38,330 nt of DNA. Origin: Muribaculaceae bacterium. Lineage in GTDB: Bacteria; Bacteroidota; Bacteroidia; Bacteroidales; Muribaculaceae. A model generated the notes under the pieces. The model was given only the letters and a program-made list of their open reading frames with translations, was not told the origin of the DNA and did not search any database. The DNA is taken from NCBI GenBank assembly GCA_017621845.1, contig JAGASI010000065.1:1-38330 (forward strand). The letters are read 5' to 3'. The translations under genes were made by a program, and so were the position numbers. Below, in pieces: positions 16,152-24,285 of this stretch (positions are counted from its first letter, which is position 1; every line of letters starts with the position of its first letter).

Positions 16152-17870
16152 ATGACAAAATTTTACCCTCTGTTATTTGCCTGCCTTGCATTAACAACTC
16201 TCACAGGTTGTATTGACGATAAATACGACCTTAGTGACATCGACACCAATATTCAAGTCAATGTCAGGGACCTTACCCTACCTATCAACCTTGATCCTAT
16301 CAACCTCAAAAGCATCATCGACACCGACGGCAGCGATATCACCCTGTCCTCTGACGGAACTTTCGTCATTGAAAAAACAGGAAACATAACCTCATCGGCT
16401 ATAAACATCAACCCGATTTCTCTCAACGCACCGATGATACAACCCTCAAGGCGCACACTTGACTGCACGCACGTGCCTCAAGCCCTCGCCATTGCCGGAA
16501 AAGCCGAAATACCACTGTCATGCCCCCCTACCCACTTTGACTATCACGTGGCCAACGTGTCAGAAGACGTTGTCTCTATCCAGAGCATCAAAACACGATT
16601 CTCGATTGACATAAAATTTTCTATTGACGACCTCAACGGCATTGTGAAAAGTATAAAGTTCTCCAACCTTCAACTCCAATTGCCCAAAGGACTCACAGTC
16701 GACCCATCGACTTCCGACGGCGTGTATAATCCCTCTACCGGAGTTCTTACCGTCTCTGACATCATCAGCAACGGCACAGCACTCACGATACATATTGCCG
16801 TAACAGCTGTCGATAAAACCTCTGGATTTATTTTCAAGAATAACGCCTTGACATTCTCCGATGACCTGTATATAATCTCGGGTACAGCCGGGATTACCAA
16901 CGCCGACCTATCAGTTCCGGCGTCTCAATTTCCGTCAAGCGTGACATTTACAACCGACTATGACCTCTCGGAAATTGACATAATTTCATTTACAGGCGAG
17001 GTACAGCATGACATTGACCGGTTTGAGATCCCAGAAGTAAACCTATCCTCTATACCTAAAGCCCTATCCCAAAGCGGAACAGACATTCACCTTGTCAATC
17101 CTCAGATTTACCTGTCATTCAACAATCCCGTCAGCAAATACGGTGCCGGACTCGAAGCCGGACTCGAGATTATCCCATATCATGGAGACACTCCAGGCAC
17201 GCCAATCACACTCCCGGCCGGAAGCATCTCCGTCTCACCGGACACCGAGGTGGCCACGTTCTGCTTATCACCAACTAAGCCCGACAGTTATATCAGCGAA
17301 TTTGAGGATGCTCAATATATCCAATTCAAGGACCTCGGCGATGTAGTCGCCGGAGACGGCATCCCCACCTCGCTCAAGGTCTCGGTCATCAGCCCGCGGC
17401 TGCCACTTCACAAAGTATCAGATTTTCCCATCGGCAGTGACATCTCGGGCGTCAACGGACGATATGACTTCTACACTGATCTTGATCTCAGCTCAGGCTC
17501 TACCGTACACTACTACGAGCTAATCGACGGATGGGCTTCTGAAGACCTTGACAAAGTCACTATCACCCAACTCCACGTCACGGCCAATGTCACTACCGAC
17601 ACACCTCTCGACATTGACCTTACAGGACACCCGATTGACCGCGATGGCAAACGCATCGGTGACGTTTCCATCAAAGGCGCACAAATCCCGGCCAACGCAT
17701 CCAACTACCCGGTGGACATCTACATCACCGGAGCTGTCACCAATCTTGACGGAATCGTCTTTGATGCGATGGTCAAGGCCTCATCCGACATCACACTTAC
17801 CGACAAAATCAAAATATCATTGGCCAACATCCGAGCCACCGTCTCGGGGCACTACGACGACGAGCTATAA
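16152..17870 (+). CDS. Large lipoprotein paired with DUF5723 barrel
   Basis: A 572-residue lipoprotein with lipobox LTG-C20 and acidic residues just after (CIDDKYDLSD), suggesting surface exposure. The remainder is beta-rich with many short Asp/Ser/Thr strands and no catalytic motif that I recognise. Repeated phrases such as VNVRDLTLPINLDPINL and LDIDLTGHPID suggest tandem Ig-like or lipid-binding-like sandwiches. It is followed by a DUF5723-type outer-membrane barrel after 33 nt, so they are probably one operon and one complex. The leader has five tandem repeats that may control expression. Function unknown. Confidence 0.65.
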   Translation: MTKFYPLLFACLALTTLTGCIDDKYDLSDIDTNIQVNVRDLTLPINLDPINLKSIIDTDGSDITLSSDGTFVIEKTGNITSSAININPISLNAPMIQPSRRTLDCTHVPQALAIAGKAEIPLSCPPTHFDYHVANVSEDVVSIQSIKTRFSIDIKFSIDDLNGIVKSIKFSNLQLQLPKGLTVDPSTSDGVYNPSTGVLTVSDIISNGTALTIHIAVTAVDKTSGFIFKNNALTFSDDLYIISGTAGITNADLSVPASQFPSSVTFTTDYDLSEIDIISFTGEVQHDIDRFEIPEVNLSSIPKALSQSGTDIHLVNPQIYLSFNNPVSKYGAGLEAGLEIIPYHGDTPGTPITLPAGSISVSPDTEVATFCLSPTKPDSYISEFEDAQYIQFKDLGDVVAGDGIPTSLKVSVISPRLPLHKVSDFPIGSDISGVNGRYDFYTDLDLSSGSTVHYYELIDGWASEDLDKVTITQLHVTANVTTDTPLDIDLTGHPIDRDGKRIGDVSIKGAQIPANASNYPVDIYITGAVTNLDGIVFDAMVKASSDITLTDKIKISLANIRATVSGHYDDEL

Positions 17871-17903
17871 TAATCCTATCGCACATTTTAAACCACACAA
17901 TTC

Positions 17904-19292
17904 ATGAAACTTAATTTTCCAAAACATATATTCGTGGCCATGCTGGGATTATATACAGCCACTGCCACAGCCCAAAACACCCAATCAGGATACTTTGTAG
18001 ACGACTACACCTACCGTTTCCAGATGAACCCTGCCATCGGTAACAGCCATAACTTTGTGTCAATGCCCGGCCTCGGCAACGTCAACGTGGCTATGGACGG
18101 CAATCTCGGCATCAACAACGTGCTGTTTGACGTTAACGGACGGACAAGTCTCTTTCTCAACCCCGGCGTATCAGTCGAGCAAGTAATGGACGGTCTCCAC
18201 GACAGCAACCGCGTGGGAGCCGATGTAAAGCTCTCTGTACTATCATCGGGCTTCAAGGCCTGGGGTGGTTATAATACCGTGAGTGTCAACGCCAGGGTTG
18301 GAGCTGACGTCAGAATTCCCAAAGCACTGTTCTCACTGCTCAAAGAAGGCGTGCAGAACTCCACATACGACATCTCCAACGTTCGCGCCCGCGCCACTTC
18401 CTATGCCGAGATTGCACTCGGCCACTCTCATGACATCTCTCCGGAATGGCGCGTAGGTGCAACACTGAAATTTCTCGTCGGCATCGGGGATATGGACGCC
18501 CGCTTTCACGATGCACGACTCACTCTCGGCACCGACGACTGGTCGATTGTCGCTGACGCCGATATGCACGCCAGTGTCAAAGGTCTAAGCTACAAAACCG
18601 ATATCTACACCGACAAGACCGATGGCAAAGAACGTCGCTATGTCAGTGGCATAGATGTTGATGGGTTTGGCCCCAACGGGTTTGGCCTCGGCCTCGACCT
18701 GGGAGCCATCTACAAGCCTGCTGCTCTTCCGGCCTGGGAGTTCTCGGCCTCGGTACTTGACCTCGGATTTGTCAGCTGGGGATATGACATGGTAGCCTCA
18801 ACAAACGGGGTGAAGACATTCAACACCTCGCGCTACACATTCTCGGCCTCAGAGAATGACCCCAACTCATTCAGTGATGAATGGGATAAAGTCTCCGACG
18901 ACATCTCGGCAATATATCAACTCGACGACATGGGGGACCTCGGCAGTCGCACAACCTCACTCGCGGCTACAGTCAACGTAGGTGCCAAATTCACGTTACC
19001 CGTTTACAAGCCATTGTCTTTCGGACTGCTCAACACCACCCGCATCAACGGCGACTTTTCATGGACCGACTTCCGCCTCTCGGCCAATATCGCTCCTTGT
19101 AGAATATTTTCCGGCTCAGTAAACATGACCGCCGGCACATTCGGAGTCGGATTCGGATGGATGGCCAACCTACATGTCACAGGCTTCAACCTGTTCCTCG
19201 GCATGGACCGCACCCTCGGCCGACTCGCCAAACAAGGCGTTCCACTCTCGAGCAACGGCCAGGTAAACATGGGCATCAACTTCCTGTTCTAA
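17904..19292 (+). CDS. DUF5723-like outer-membrane beta-barrel protein
   Basis: A 462-residue exported protein. The signal peptide ends near TAQ (residue 24). The mature part starts with FQMNPAIGNSHNFVSMPGLGNVNVAMDGNLG, the characteristic start of DUF5723 family proteins, and continues as alternating amphipathic strands (VSVNARVGADVRIP, WRVGATLKFLVGIGD, FGVGFGWMANLHVTGFNLFLGMDRT) ending in GQVNMGINFLF with the aromatic C-terminus of an outer-membrane barrel. The family occurs across Bacteroidetes without a known role. It sits behind the 16152 lipoprotein and before a terminator. Confidence 0.8.
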   Translation: MKLNFPKHIFVAMLGLYTATATAQNTQSGYFVDDYTYRFQMNPAIGNSHNFVSMPGLGNVNVAMDGNLGINNVLFDVNGRTSLFLNPGVSVEQVMDGLHDSNRVGADVKLSVLSSGFKAWGGYNTVSVNARVGADVRIPKALFSLLKEGVQNSTYDISNVRARATSYAEIALGHSHDISPEWRVGATLKFLVGIGDMDARFHDARLTLGTDDWSIVADADMHASVKGLSYKTDIYTDKTDGKERRYVSGIDVDGFGPNGFGLGLDLGAIYKPAALPAWEFSASVLDLGFVSWGYDMVASTNGVKTFNTSRYTFSASENDPNSFSDEWDKVSDDISAIYQLDDMGDLGSRTTSLAATVNVGAKFTLPVYKPLSFGLLNTTRINGDFSWTDFRLSANIAPCRIFSGSVNMTAGTFGVGFGWMANLHVTGFNLFLGMDRTLGRLAKQGVPLSSNGQVNMGINFLF

Positions 19293-19312
19293 GAGTCTGA
19301 AATACATCATAT

Positions 19313-19348
19313 CGAGGTCTCACGTTCTGAGTGAGGCCTCGTTTTTTT
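19313..19348 (+). terminator. Terminator after the DUF5723 gene
   Basis: cgaggtctcac pairs with gtgaggcctcg (one G-U) across a 5-nt loop, followed by seven Ts. Confidence 0.85.
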
Positions 19349-19372
19349 ATACACCCCTACAGATTTTTTGGC

Positions 19373-19380
19373 TAATTTTG
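19373..19380 (+). promoter_or_regulatory. -7 element for the BASS transporter gene
   Basis: TAATTTTG fits the TAnnTTTG element. The -33 position has only a T-rich stretch belonging to the preceding terminator. The ATG follows at 19439. Confidence 0.45.
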
Positions 19381-19438
19381 CACCCCGGGGTAGAACGAGG
19401 TTAATGTTTCCGCTCATACCTCCGCCATATAAAACGAT

Positions 19439-20392
19439 ATGAAAACCATACAATTTATCAAAAACTGGGCACTGATAATAGCAATTATTGTTGGCATCCT
19501 GTCCTACTTCATCTATGTCAACGTGCCACTGTTTGACCCTACACGCCCCTATGCGATGACAGTTGTCAGATGGGTACAGCCCATGCTGATTTTCACAATG
19601 CTTTTCTTGACCTTCTGCAAGATTGACGCGCGGTCACTGAGATTGAGACGCTGGCACCTGTGGCTATTATTGTTGCAATGTGGACTGTTTACAACCATAG
19701 GCGTAGTCCTTATAATGCTGCCGCACAGTGGCCTGCGCGTTGTTCTCGAGGGAGCGATGATATGCCTCATCTGCCCCACTGCAACCGCCGGCGCTGTCAT
19801 CACCCGACGACTTGGCGGCGATGTCAACAACATCACCACCTATACCATCCTCATCAATCTGGCGGCAGCGTTGCTCATCCCCTCTCTCGTTCCACTGGTC
19901 CACCCCAACCCCTCGATGGGAGTTGTGACCTCAGCCCTGCTCATTCTCGGCAAGGTTTTCCCCCTATTGCTCCTGCCACTGATTACGGCACTGTTAGCCA
20001 AGAAATATCTTCCCTCACTCACCGAAAACCTGGCACGCTATCAAGACCTCTCGTTCTACCTGTGGGCTATAGCTTTGGCTCTCGCCCTGACTGTCACCAC
20101 CCGCTCGATTGTTCACACCGAAGTCTCGGCCTCAACCCTGCTGTGGCTCGTAGTCATTTCGCTTATATGCTGTGTGATGCAATTTTATATCGGCCGTCGC
20201 ATAGGTGCCCGTTACGGTGACACAGTCACCGCCGGACAATCGCTCGGACAAAAAAACACCGTCCTTGCCATTTGGGTCGGATATACATTCTTTACTCCGG
20301 TTACAGCCGTTGCCGGTGGCTTTTACAGCATCTGGCACAACGTTATCAACTCCTACCAGCTGTATAAACATCGGCACAATGTCAATTCCTAA
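19439..20392 (+). CDS. BASS family (bile acid:Na+ symporter-like) transporter
   Basis: A 317-residue inner-membrane protein with about nine or ten hydrophobic helices. The patterns ICLICPTATAGAVITRRLGGD and SLGQKNTVLAIWVGYTFFTPV correspond to the two crossover regions of the bile acid:sodium symporter superfamily (BASS/ASBT fold), where substrate and sodium bind. Bacterial members carry organic acids or metabolites, and substrate cannot be assigned from sequence. It has its own -7 element and follows a terminator. A possible promoter for the next gene overlaps its downstream side. Confidence 0.75.
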   Translation: MKTIQFIKNWALIIAIIVGILSYFIYVNVPLFDPTRPYAMTVVRWVQPMLIFTMLFLTFCKIDARSLRLRRWHLWLLLLQCGLFTTIGVVLIMLPHSGLRVVLEGAMICLICPTATAGAVITRRLGGDVNNITTYTILINLAAALLIPSLVPLVHPNPSMGVVTSALLILGKVFPLLLLPLITALLAKKYLPSLTENLARYQDLSFYLWAIALALALTVTTRSIVHTEVSASTLLWLVVISLICCVMQFYIGRRIGARYGDTVTAGQSLGQKNTVLAIWVGYTFFTPVTAVAGGFYSIWHNVINSYQLYKHRHNVNS

Positions 20393-20402
20393 ATTTTTTT
20401 AT

Positions 20403-20410
20403 TACCTTTG
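20403..20410 (+). promoter_or_regulatory. -7 element before the 20433 gene
   Basis: TACCTTTG fits TAnnTTTG, 23 bp before the ATG; no recognisable -33. Confidence 0.4.
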
Positions 20411-20432
20411 TCGTTGAATAAAAACATCAGCT

Positions 20433-20810
20433 ATGACCCAATCTGACATTAAAACTCTCGAGTCGGATACTGACGGACTCAAAACTTATGAATACCTTGT
20501 CAATAACATTGACAATCCTGATATAGATATAGACGCTGTTATAACACGCCTGTGCGAGCTTGACCTCAACGGCCAATTCATGGCAAGTGCCTCTCGATAC
20601 CTGTTCGCCATCGACCCCGTGAGATTTGAACAACAAATCAGACTGCTCGTGTCGCTCACCATTGACCGCGACCGCGACCGCGCCTATATCGGCGATCTTA
20701 TCACCTCACTATATGGCACCGACTACCGGGAACACGCCGCCGAGCTATCGTCTACCGACAACAATTTCCGTCGCATGTATAAACGTCTTTACCCAACATC
20801 TGTAATTTAA
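20433..20810 (+). CDS. Small cytoplasmic protein of unknown function
   Basis: A 125-residue acidic protein with no signal peptide or membrane helix; I do not recognise it. It is predicted to be mostly helical (IDIDAVITRLCELDLNGQFMASASRYLFAIDP; FEQQIRLLVSLTIDRDRDRAYIGDLITSLYG), perhaps a small TPR-like or ankyrin-like bundle. It ends five nt before the cyclophilin lipoprotein gene, so they share a transcript. Codon use matches its neighbours. It is probably real because the strong downstream coupling leaves no room for another promoter. Confidence 0.65.
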   Translation: MTQSDIKTLESDTDGLKTYEYLVNNIDNPDIDIDAVITRLCELDLNGQFMASASRYLFAIDPVRFEQQIRLLVSLTIDRDRDRAYIGDLITSLYGTDYREHAAELSSTDNNFRRMYKRLYPTSVI

Positions 20811-20815
20811 CCACC

Positions 20816-21712
20816 ATGCTTAAAAAATTTCTCTCTATACTCATGATAGCCACCGCATTGACCGCTTGTGGCTCTAACAACGGCAACAAACCGACCGACA
20901 ATAAAGACTCTATTAATAAAGAAATGAACAACACCAATACAACGATGAACGACACTACCGCCAAGTATGTCCTGTTGCACACCTCGCTGGGCGACATCAC
21001 TGTCATGCTCTATGGCGACACCCCCAAACATCAGGCCAACTTCCTGAAACTCGTTGGCCAAGGATACTACAACAACGTCCTATTCCACCGTGTCATCAAC
21101 CAATTTATGATACAGACCGGTGACCCCGACAGCCGCGACGCCAAGCCCGGACAAATGCTCGGACAAGGTGGCCCCGGCTACCAAATTGATGCCGAGATTG
21201 TATATCCCCGTCACTTCCACAAACGTGGCGCCCTGGCTGCTGCCCGCACCGCCGACCAGATTAACCCCGAGAAAAAATCCTCTGGCTCCCAATTCTACAT
21301 CGTCACCGGCAAGACTGCCACTGAAGCCGAGCTCAAACAGATGGCTCAGCAACAGAACTACGGCGCAATGCAAGCCGAGTTTGACCGTCTCGCCCAACAA
21401 CACATGAGTGACATACAACGCATGCAAGCCGCCGGAGACCAAGCCGGACTCAACGCCCTACAACAACAGCTCGTGGCTCAGGTTGAAGCCAAATTCGCCA
21501 CTCAACAAGCGCCCGAACTCCCCGCCGAAATCAAGAAAACTTATACCACAGTCGGCGGCACTCCATTCCTTGACAACGCCTATACAGTATTTGGTGAAGT
21601 AGTCTCAGGCATGGACGTGGTCGACAAAATCGAGAAAGCCCAGACCGACTCCAACGACCGCCCGACACAAGATATACGCATCCTGTCGGCCAAAGTCATT
21701 GACCGCCCCTAA
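20816..21712 (+). CDS. Cyclophilin-type peptidyl-prolyl isomerase lipoprotein
   Basis: Catalyses cis-trans isomerisation of X-Pro bonds, here in the envelope. The N-terminus is a lipoprotein signal with C18 (ALTA-CGSNNGN); no acidic export signal follows, so it probably faces the periplasm. The cyclophilin fold begins at about residue 50 (YVLLHTSLGDITVMLYGDTPKHQANFLKLV), with FHRVINQFMIQTGDP and SGSQFYIVTGK, and ends with FLDNAYTVFGEVVSGMDVVDKI. Between the last two lies an insertion of about 80 residues rich in Gln, Ala and Met, predicted helical, giving 298 residues instead of about 200. It may be a coiled substrate-holding arm. A terminator follows. Confidence 0.9.
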   Translation: MLKKFLSILMIATALTACGSNNGNKPTDNKDSINKEMNNTNTTMNDTTAKYVLLHTSLGDITVMLYGDTPKHQANFLKLVGQGYYNNVLFHRVINQFMIQTGDPDSRDAKPGQMLGQGGPGYQIDAEIVYPRHFHKRGALAAARTADQINPEKKSSGSQFYIVTGKTATEAELKQMAQQQNYGAMQAEFDRLAQQHMSDIQRMQAAGDQAGLNALQQQLVAQVEAKFATQQAPELPAEIKKTYTTVGGTPFLDNAYTVFGEVVSGMDVVDKIEKAQTDSNDRPTQDIRILSAKVIDRP

Positions 21713-21735
21713 AACGACAACTTCCAACCCTTTAA

Positions 21736-21774
21736 CGAGGCACCTCCCTACCAATGAGGCGCCTCGTCTTTTTA
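21736..21774 (+). terminator. Terminator after the cyclophilin gene
   Basis: cgaggcacctc (21736-21746) pairs with gaggcgcctcg (21756-21766, one mismatch), followed by a T-rich tract. Confidence 0.8.
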
Positions 21775-21817
21775 TCTCTTATATTTATTCCGGTTTTAGA
21801 ACTGTCCAACAGTTTGT

Positions 21818-21849
21818 CTTGCTTATAAGACAAAAAAGACTTAATTTTG
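21818..21849 (+). promoter_or_regulatory. Promoter of hflX
   Basis: cTTG at 21818-21821, 20 bp, then TAATTTTG at 21842-21849. It overlaps a possible TTG start at 21847, which therefore cannot be used; the ATG at 21877 is the start. Confidence 0.6.
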
Positions 21850-21876
21850 TTATCTTATAAAATCCTGTCCAATTTT

Positions 21877-23103
21877 ATGATTGATAAACAAGCTATACAA
21901 CATGATATGCCCGAGCGCGCAGTCCTGGTAGGCTTGGTCACTCGCGTCCAGAGCGAGGCCAAGGCCATGGAATACCTCGCCGAGCTCGCTTTCCTTGCCG
22001 ACACCGCCGGTGCCGACACCGTCAACACCTTTATACAGAAACTCGAATACCCCAATCCACGCACATTTGTCGGCAAAGGCAAGCTTGAAGAAATCAAGCA
22101 ATATGTCGAAGACAATGACATAGGCATGGTCATCTTTGACGACGACCTCACCATCAAACAAATATCCAACATCGAGCGCGAGTTACATGTCAAAATCCTT
22201 GACCGCACCTCGCTCATACTCGACATTTTTGCCCGTCGCGCCCAAACAGCCATCGCCAAAACCCAGGTCGAGCTCGCCCAATATCAATACCTCCTGCCTC
22301 GACTCACACGCATGTGGACCCACCTCGAGCGTCAACGTGGCGGTATCGGTATGCGTGGCCCCGGTGAGACACAGATTGAAACCGACCGACGTATAATCCT
22401 CGACAAAATCGCACGACTAAAACAAGAACTCGTCGCCATTGACAAACAAAAAACCATACAACGCAAAAACCGAGGCAAACTCACCCGCGTCGCACTGGTC
22501 GGATATACCAACGTAGGCAAATCCACGATTATGAACCTCTTGGCCAAGAGCCAGGTATTTGCCGAAAATAAGCTCTTTGCCACCCTTGACACCACTGTGC
22601 GCAAGATTGCCATCGAAAACCTGCCCATACTCTTGACAGACACTGTCGGATTTATACGTAAACTACCCACCCATCTGGTCGACTCCTTCAAGTCAACCCT
22701 CGACGAAGTGCGCGAAGCCGACATCCTCGTTCACGTTGTCGATATCTCCCATCCCAACTTCCAGGAACAAATCGAGGTCGTCGACCGGACACTGCGCGAG
22801 CTATGTGGCGGTTCAGACAAACCGATGATTATGGTATTCAACAAAATCGACGCCTACACCTACACACCCAAAGACGCCGACGACCTCACCCCCGCCACCG
22901 ACCGCAACATTCCACTCGACCAACTCCGTGCCTCCTGGATGGCCCGACTTGGAGACAACTGCGTCTTCATCTCGGCTCGCCAAGGCATAAACATCCCCGA
23001 GCTCAAAGACATCGTATACCGCCATGCACGAGCCATACACCAGGCACGATTTCCATACAACGACTTCCTGTACCAGACCTACGACGACCTCGACCCCCAA
23101 TAA
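21877..23103 (+). CDS. hflX: GTPase HflX, ribosome-splitting/rescue factor
   Basis: A 408-residue translational GTPase. The N-terminal HflX domain (about 15-200) includes TAGADTVNTFIQKLEYPNPRTFVGKGKLEE, and the joining segment RQRGGIGMRGPGETQIETDRR is the signature of the family. The G domain has G1 at 209-217 (GYTNVGKST), G3 at 255 (DTVGF) and G4 at 322 (NKID). HflX binds the 50S subunit and splits stalled or hibernating ribosomes, often under stress. The start is set by the promoter, which overlaps an upstream in-frame TTG. It appears to be a single gene, with a palindrome after the stop. Confidence 0.95.
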   Translation: MIDKQAIQHDMPERAVLVGLVTRVQSEAKAMEYLAELAFLADTAGADTVNTFIQKLEYPNPRTFVGKGKLEEIKQYVEDNDIGMVIFDDDLTIKQISNIERELHVKILDRTSLILDIFARRAQTAIAKTQVELAQYQYLLPRLTRMWTHLERQRGGIGMRGPGETQIETDRRIILDKIARLKQELVAIDKQKTIQRKNRGKLTRVALVGYTNVGKSTIMNLLAKSQVFAENKLFATLDTTVRKIAIENLPILLTDTVGFIRKLPTHLVDSFKSTLDEVREADILVHVVDISHPNFQEQIEVVDRTLRELCGGSDKPMIMVFNKIDAYTYTPKDADDLTPATDRNIPLDQLRASWMARLGDNCVFISARQGINIPELKDIVYRHARAIHQARFPYNDFLYQTYDDLDPQ

Positions 23104-23112
23104 CCCATAGGA

Positions 23113-23134
23113 GACAGGGGCTGAAGCCCCTGTC
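23113..23134. repeat. Palindrome after hflX
   Basis: gacaggggct, two bases, agcccctgtc: 10-bp perfect arms, starting 9 nt after the stop codon. No T run follows. It may serve as a transcript-end hairpin or be a dispersed intergenic palindrome. Confidence 0.75.
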
Positions 23135-23197
23135 CAACATTTCCAAGTACACGAGACTTTAATCACCAACCCTCCCCCCACAAAAAAATAACCAATC

Positions 23198-24274
23198 ATG
23201 TCTCAAAAATTCTGTCCTAACTGTGGCACCCCCCTCCAGCCCGAGAACAAGTTCTGTCCCGGATGTGGCTCCAAAACAGCCCACAACACTGTCCCGGTTT
23301 CTGACCAAACCCAACTTATAACTCCATCCCAACAGAACGACGACACCCGTATAGCATCGGCCAATGATGCCACACGTATGGCATCGGCCAATGATGCCAC
23401 ACGCCTCGCCTCCACACCCCACGTTCAACAACCGTTTATCGGCAACCGGCCGCCCCAACACGACCAACCCGTCGACTCCCGGCTCGACCAACCCCGATCC
23501 CAATCCAAGTCCTTGATGTGGATACTGATTGCCGTGGGCGCGATTGCCATCGGTGGCGGTATCGCGTTCCTCCTTGTCAACAACAAAAGCTCTCACGAAA
23601 GGTACTATTCCGGTTCAACTACCGACGCCGACGATTTCGAGGCCGCCGTAGCCGAAGAAGTCCCGGCTCCGGATTACGAAGCTCCCGCCGAAGAAGCACC
23701 GGTTGCCGAGCCTGTTGCCGAAGCCGCCTCGGCTCCCAACAACTCCCTGCTCAACTCCTACGACACTTACGCCCGAGCCTACAACCTCTCAGGCAGTGAC
23801 CTGACCTATACCAAAAACTTCACGCGCCCCGACCTGACCATCAACGACATCCACGGCCGTGTACTCGTTGTTGACATCTTCTCTGACAACGAATTTTCTC
23901 AATCTGTCAGATTTAACTCCAACGGTGAAATAATATCCGCAGTCCACAGCTTCAAACCGGCATACACCATACGCGATTCCAAAGGACGCATCGTACACTC
24001 GACATACAACGACGCCCCGGCCGACTATCACTGGAACAATGGATTACTCTCATCGGCAGTCCTCGACAACGGTTGTCACTTTGACTACTCCTACGACTCC
24101 AAAGGCCAACTATCTACCATAACACACTGGTGTGACGGACAACACCAAGGGACATTCCGATACTACGACTACACCTACGATGACTGCCTCAACTGGACCT
24201 CCCGTCGATATGAGCATACATCAGGTTCTTCAGGCATACAACGCCGCGACATATACTACTACCCCGTCAACTAA
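23198..24274 (+). CDS. Zinc-ribbon membrane protein with YD-like C-terminal repeats
   Basis: A 358-residue protein. Residues 6-25 form a zinc ribbon (CPNCG...CPGCG). Residues about 47-73 hold a 9-residue repeat (RIASANDAT, RMASANDAT, RLAS). A single membrane helix lies at about 105-128 (MWILIAVGAIAIGGGIAFLLV). It is followed by an Ala/Glu/Pro-rich linker (EEVPAPDYEAPAEEAPVAEP) and an exported part of about 180 residues resembling RHS/YD repeats (FNSNGEIISAVHSF, IRDSKGRIVHSTYND, YDSKGQLSTITHW). Zinc ribbon inside and repeats outside suggest a sensor or scaffold spanning the inner membrane; that is inference. It precedes the flippase gene by only 11 nt. Confidence 0.7.
   Translation: MSQKFCPNCGTPLQPENKFCPGCGSKTAHNTVPVSDQTQLITPSQQNDDTRIASANDATRMASANDATRLASTPHVQQPFIGNRPPQHDQPVDSRLDQPRSQSKSLMWILIAVGAIAIGGGIAFLLVNNKSSHERYYSGSTTDADDFEAAVAEEVPAPDYEAPAEEAPVAEPVAEAASAPNNSLLNSYDTYARAYNLSGSDLTYTKNFTRPDLTINDIHGRVLVVDIFSDNEFSQSVRFNSNGEIISAVHSFKPAYTIRDSKGRIVHSTYNDAPADYHWNNGLLSSAVLDNGCHFDYSYDSKGQLSTITHWCDGQHQGTFRYYDYTYDDCLNWTSRRYEHTSGSSGIQRRDIYYYPVN
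23348..23401 (+). repeat. Two 27-bp in-frame tandem repeats
   Basis: Units 23348-23374 and 23375-23401 differ at one base (tatagc versus tatggc) and encode RIASANDAT/RMASANDAT. A third, decayed unit follows. Length changes would keep the reading frame. Confidence 0.85.
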
Positions 24275-24285
24275 TCCTAATCCGC

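Noticed and set aside
21847..21876. TTG start for HflX
   Set aside because: It overlaps the promoter's -7 element; the ATG at 21877 fits the family.
23348..23401. Possible CRISPR-like repeats
   Set aside because: The units are adjacent without spacers, in frame, and encode a 9-residue peptide repeat.
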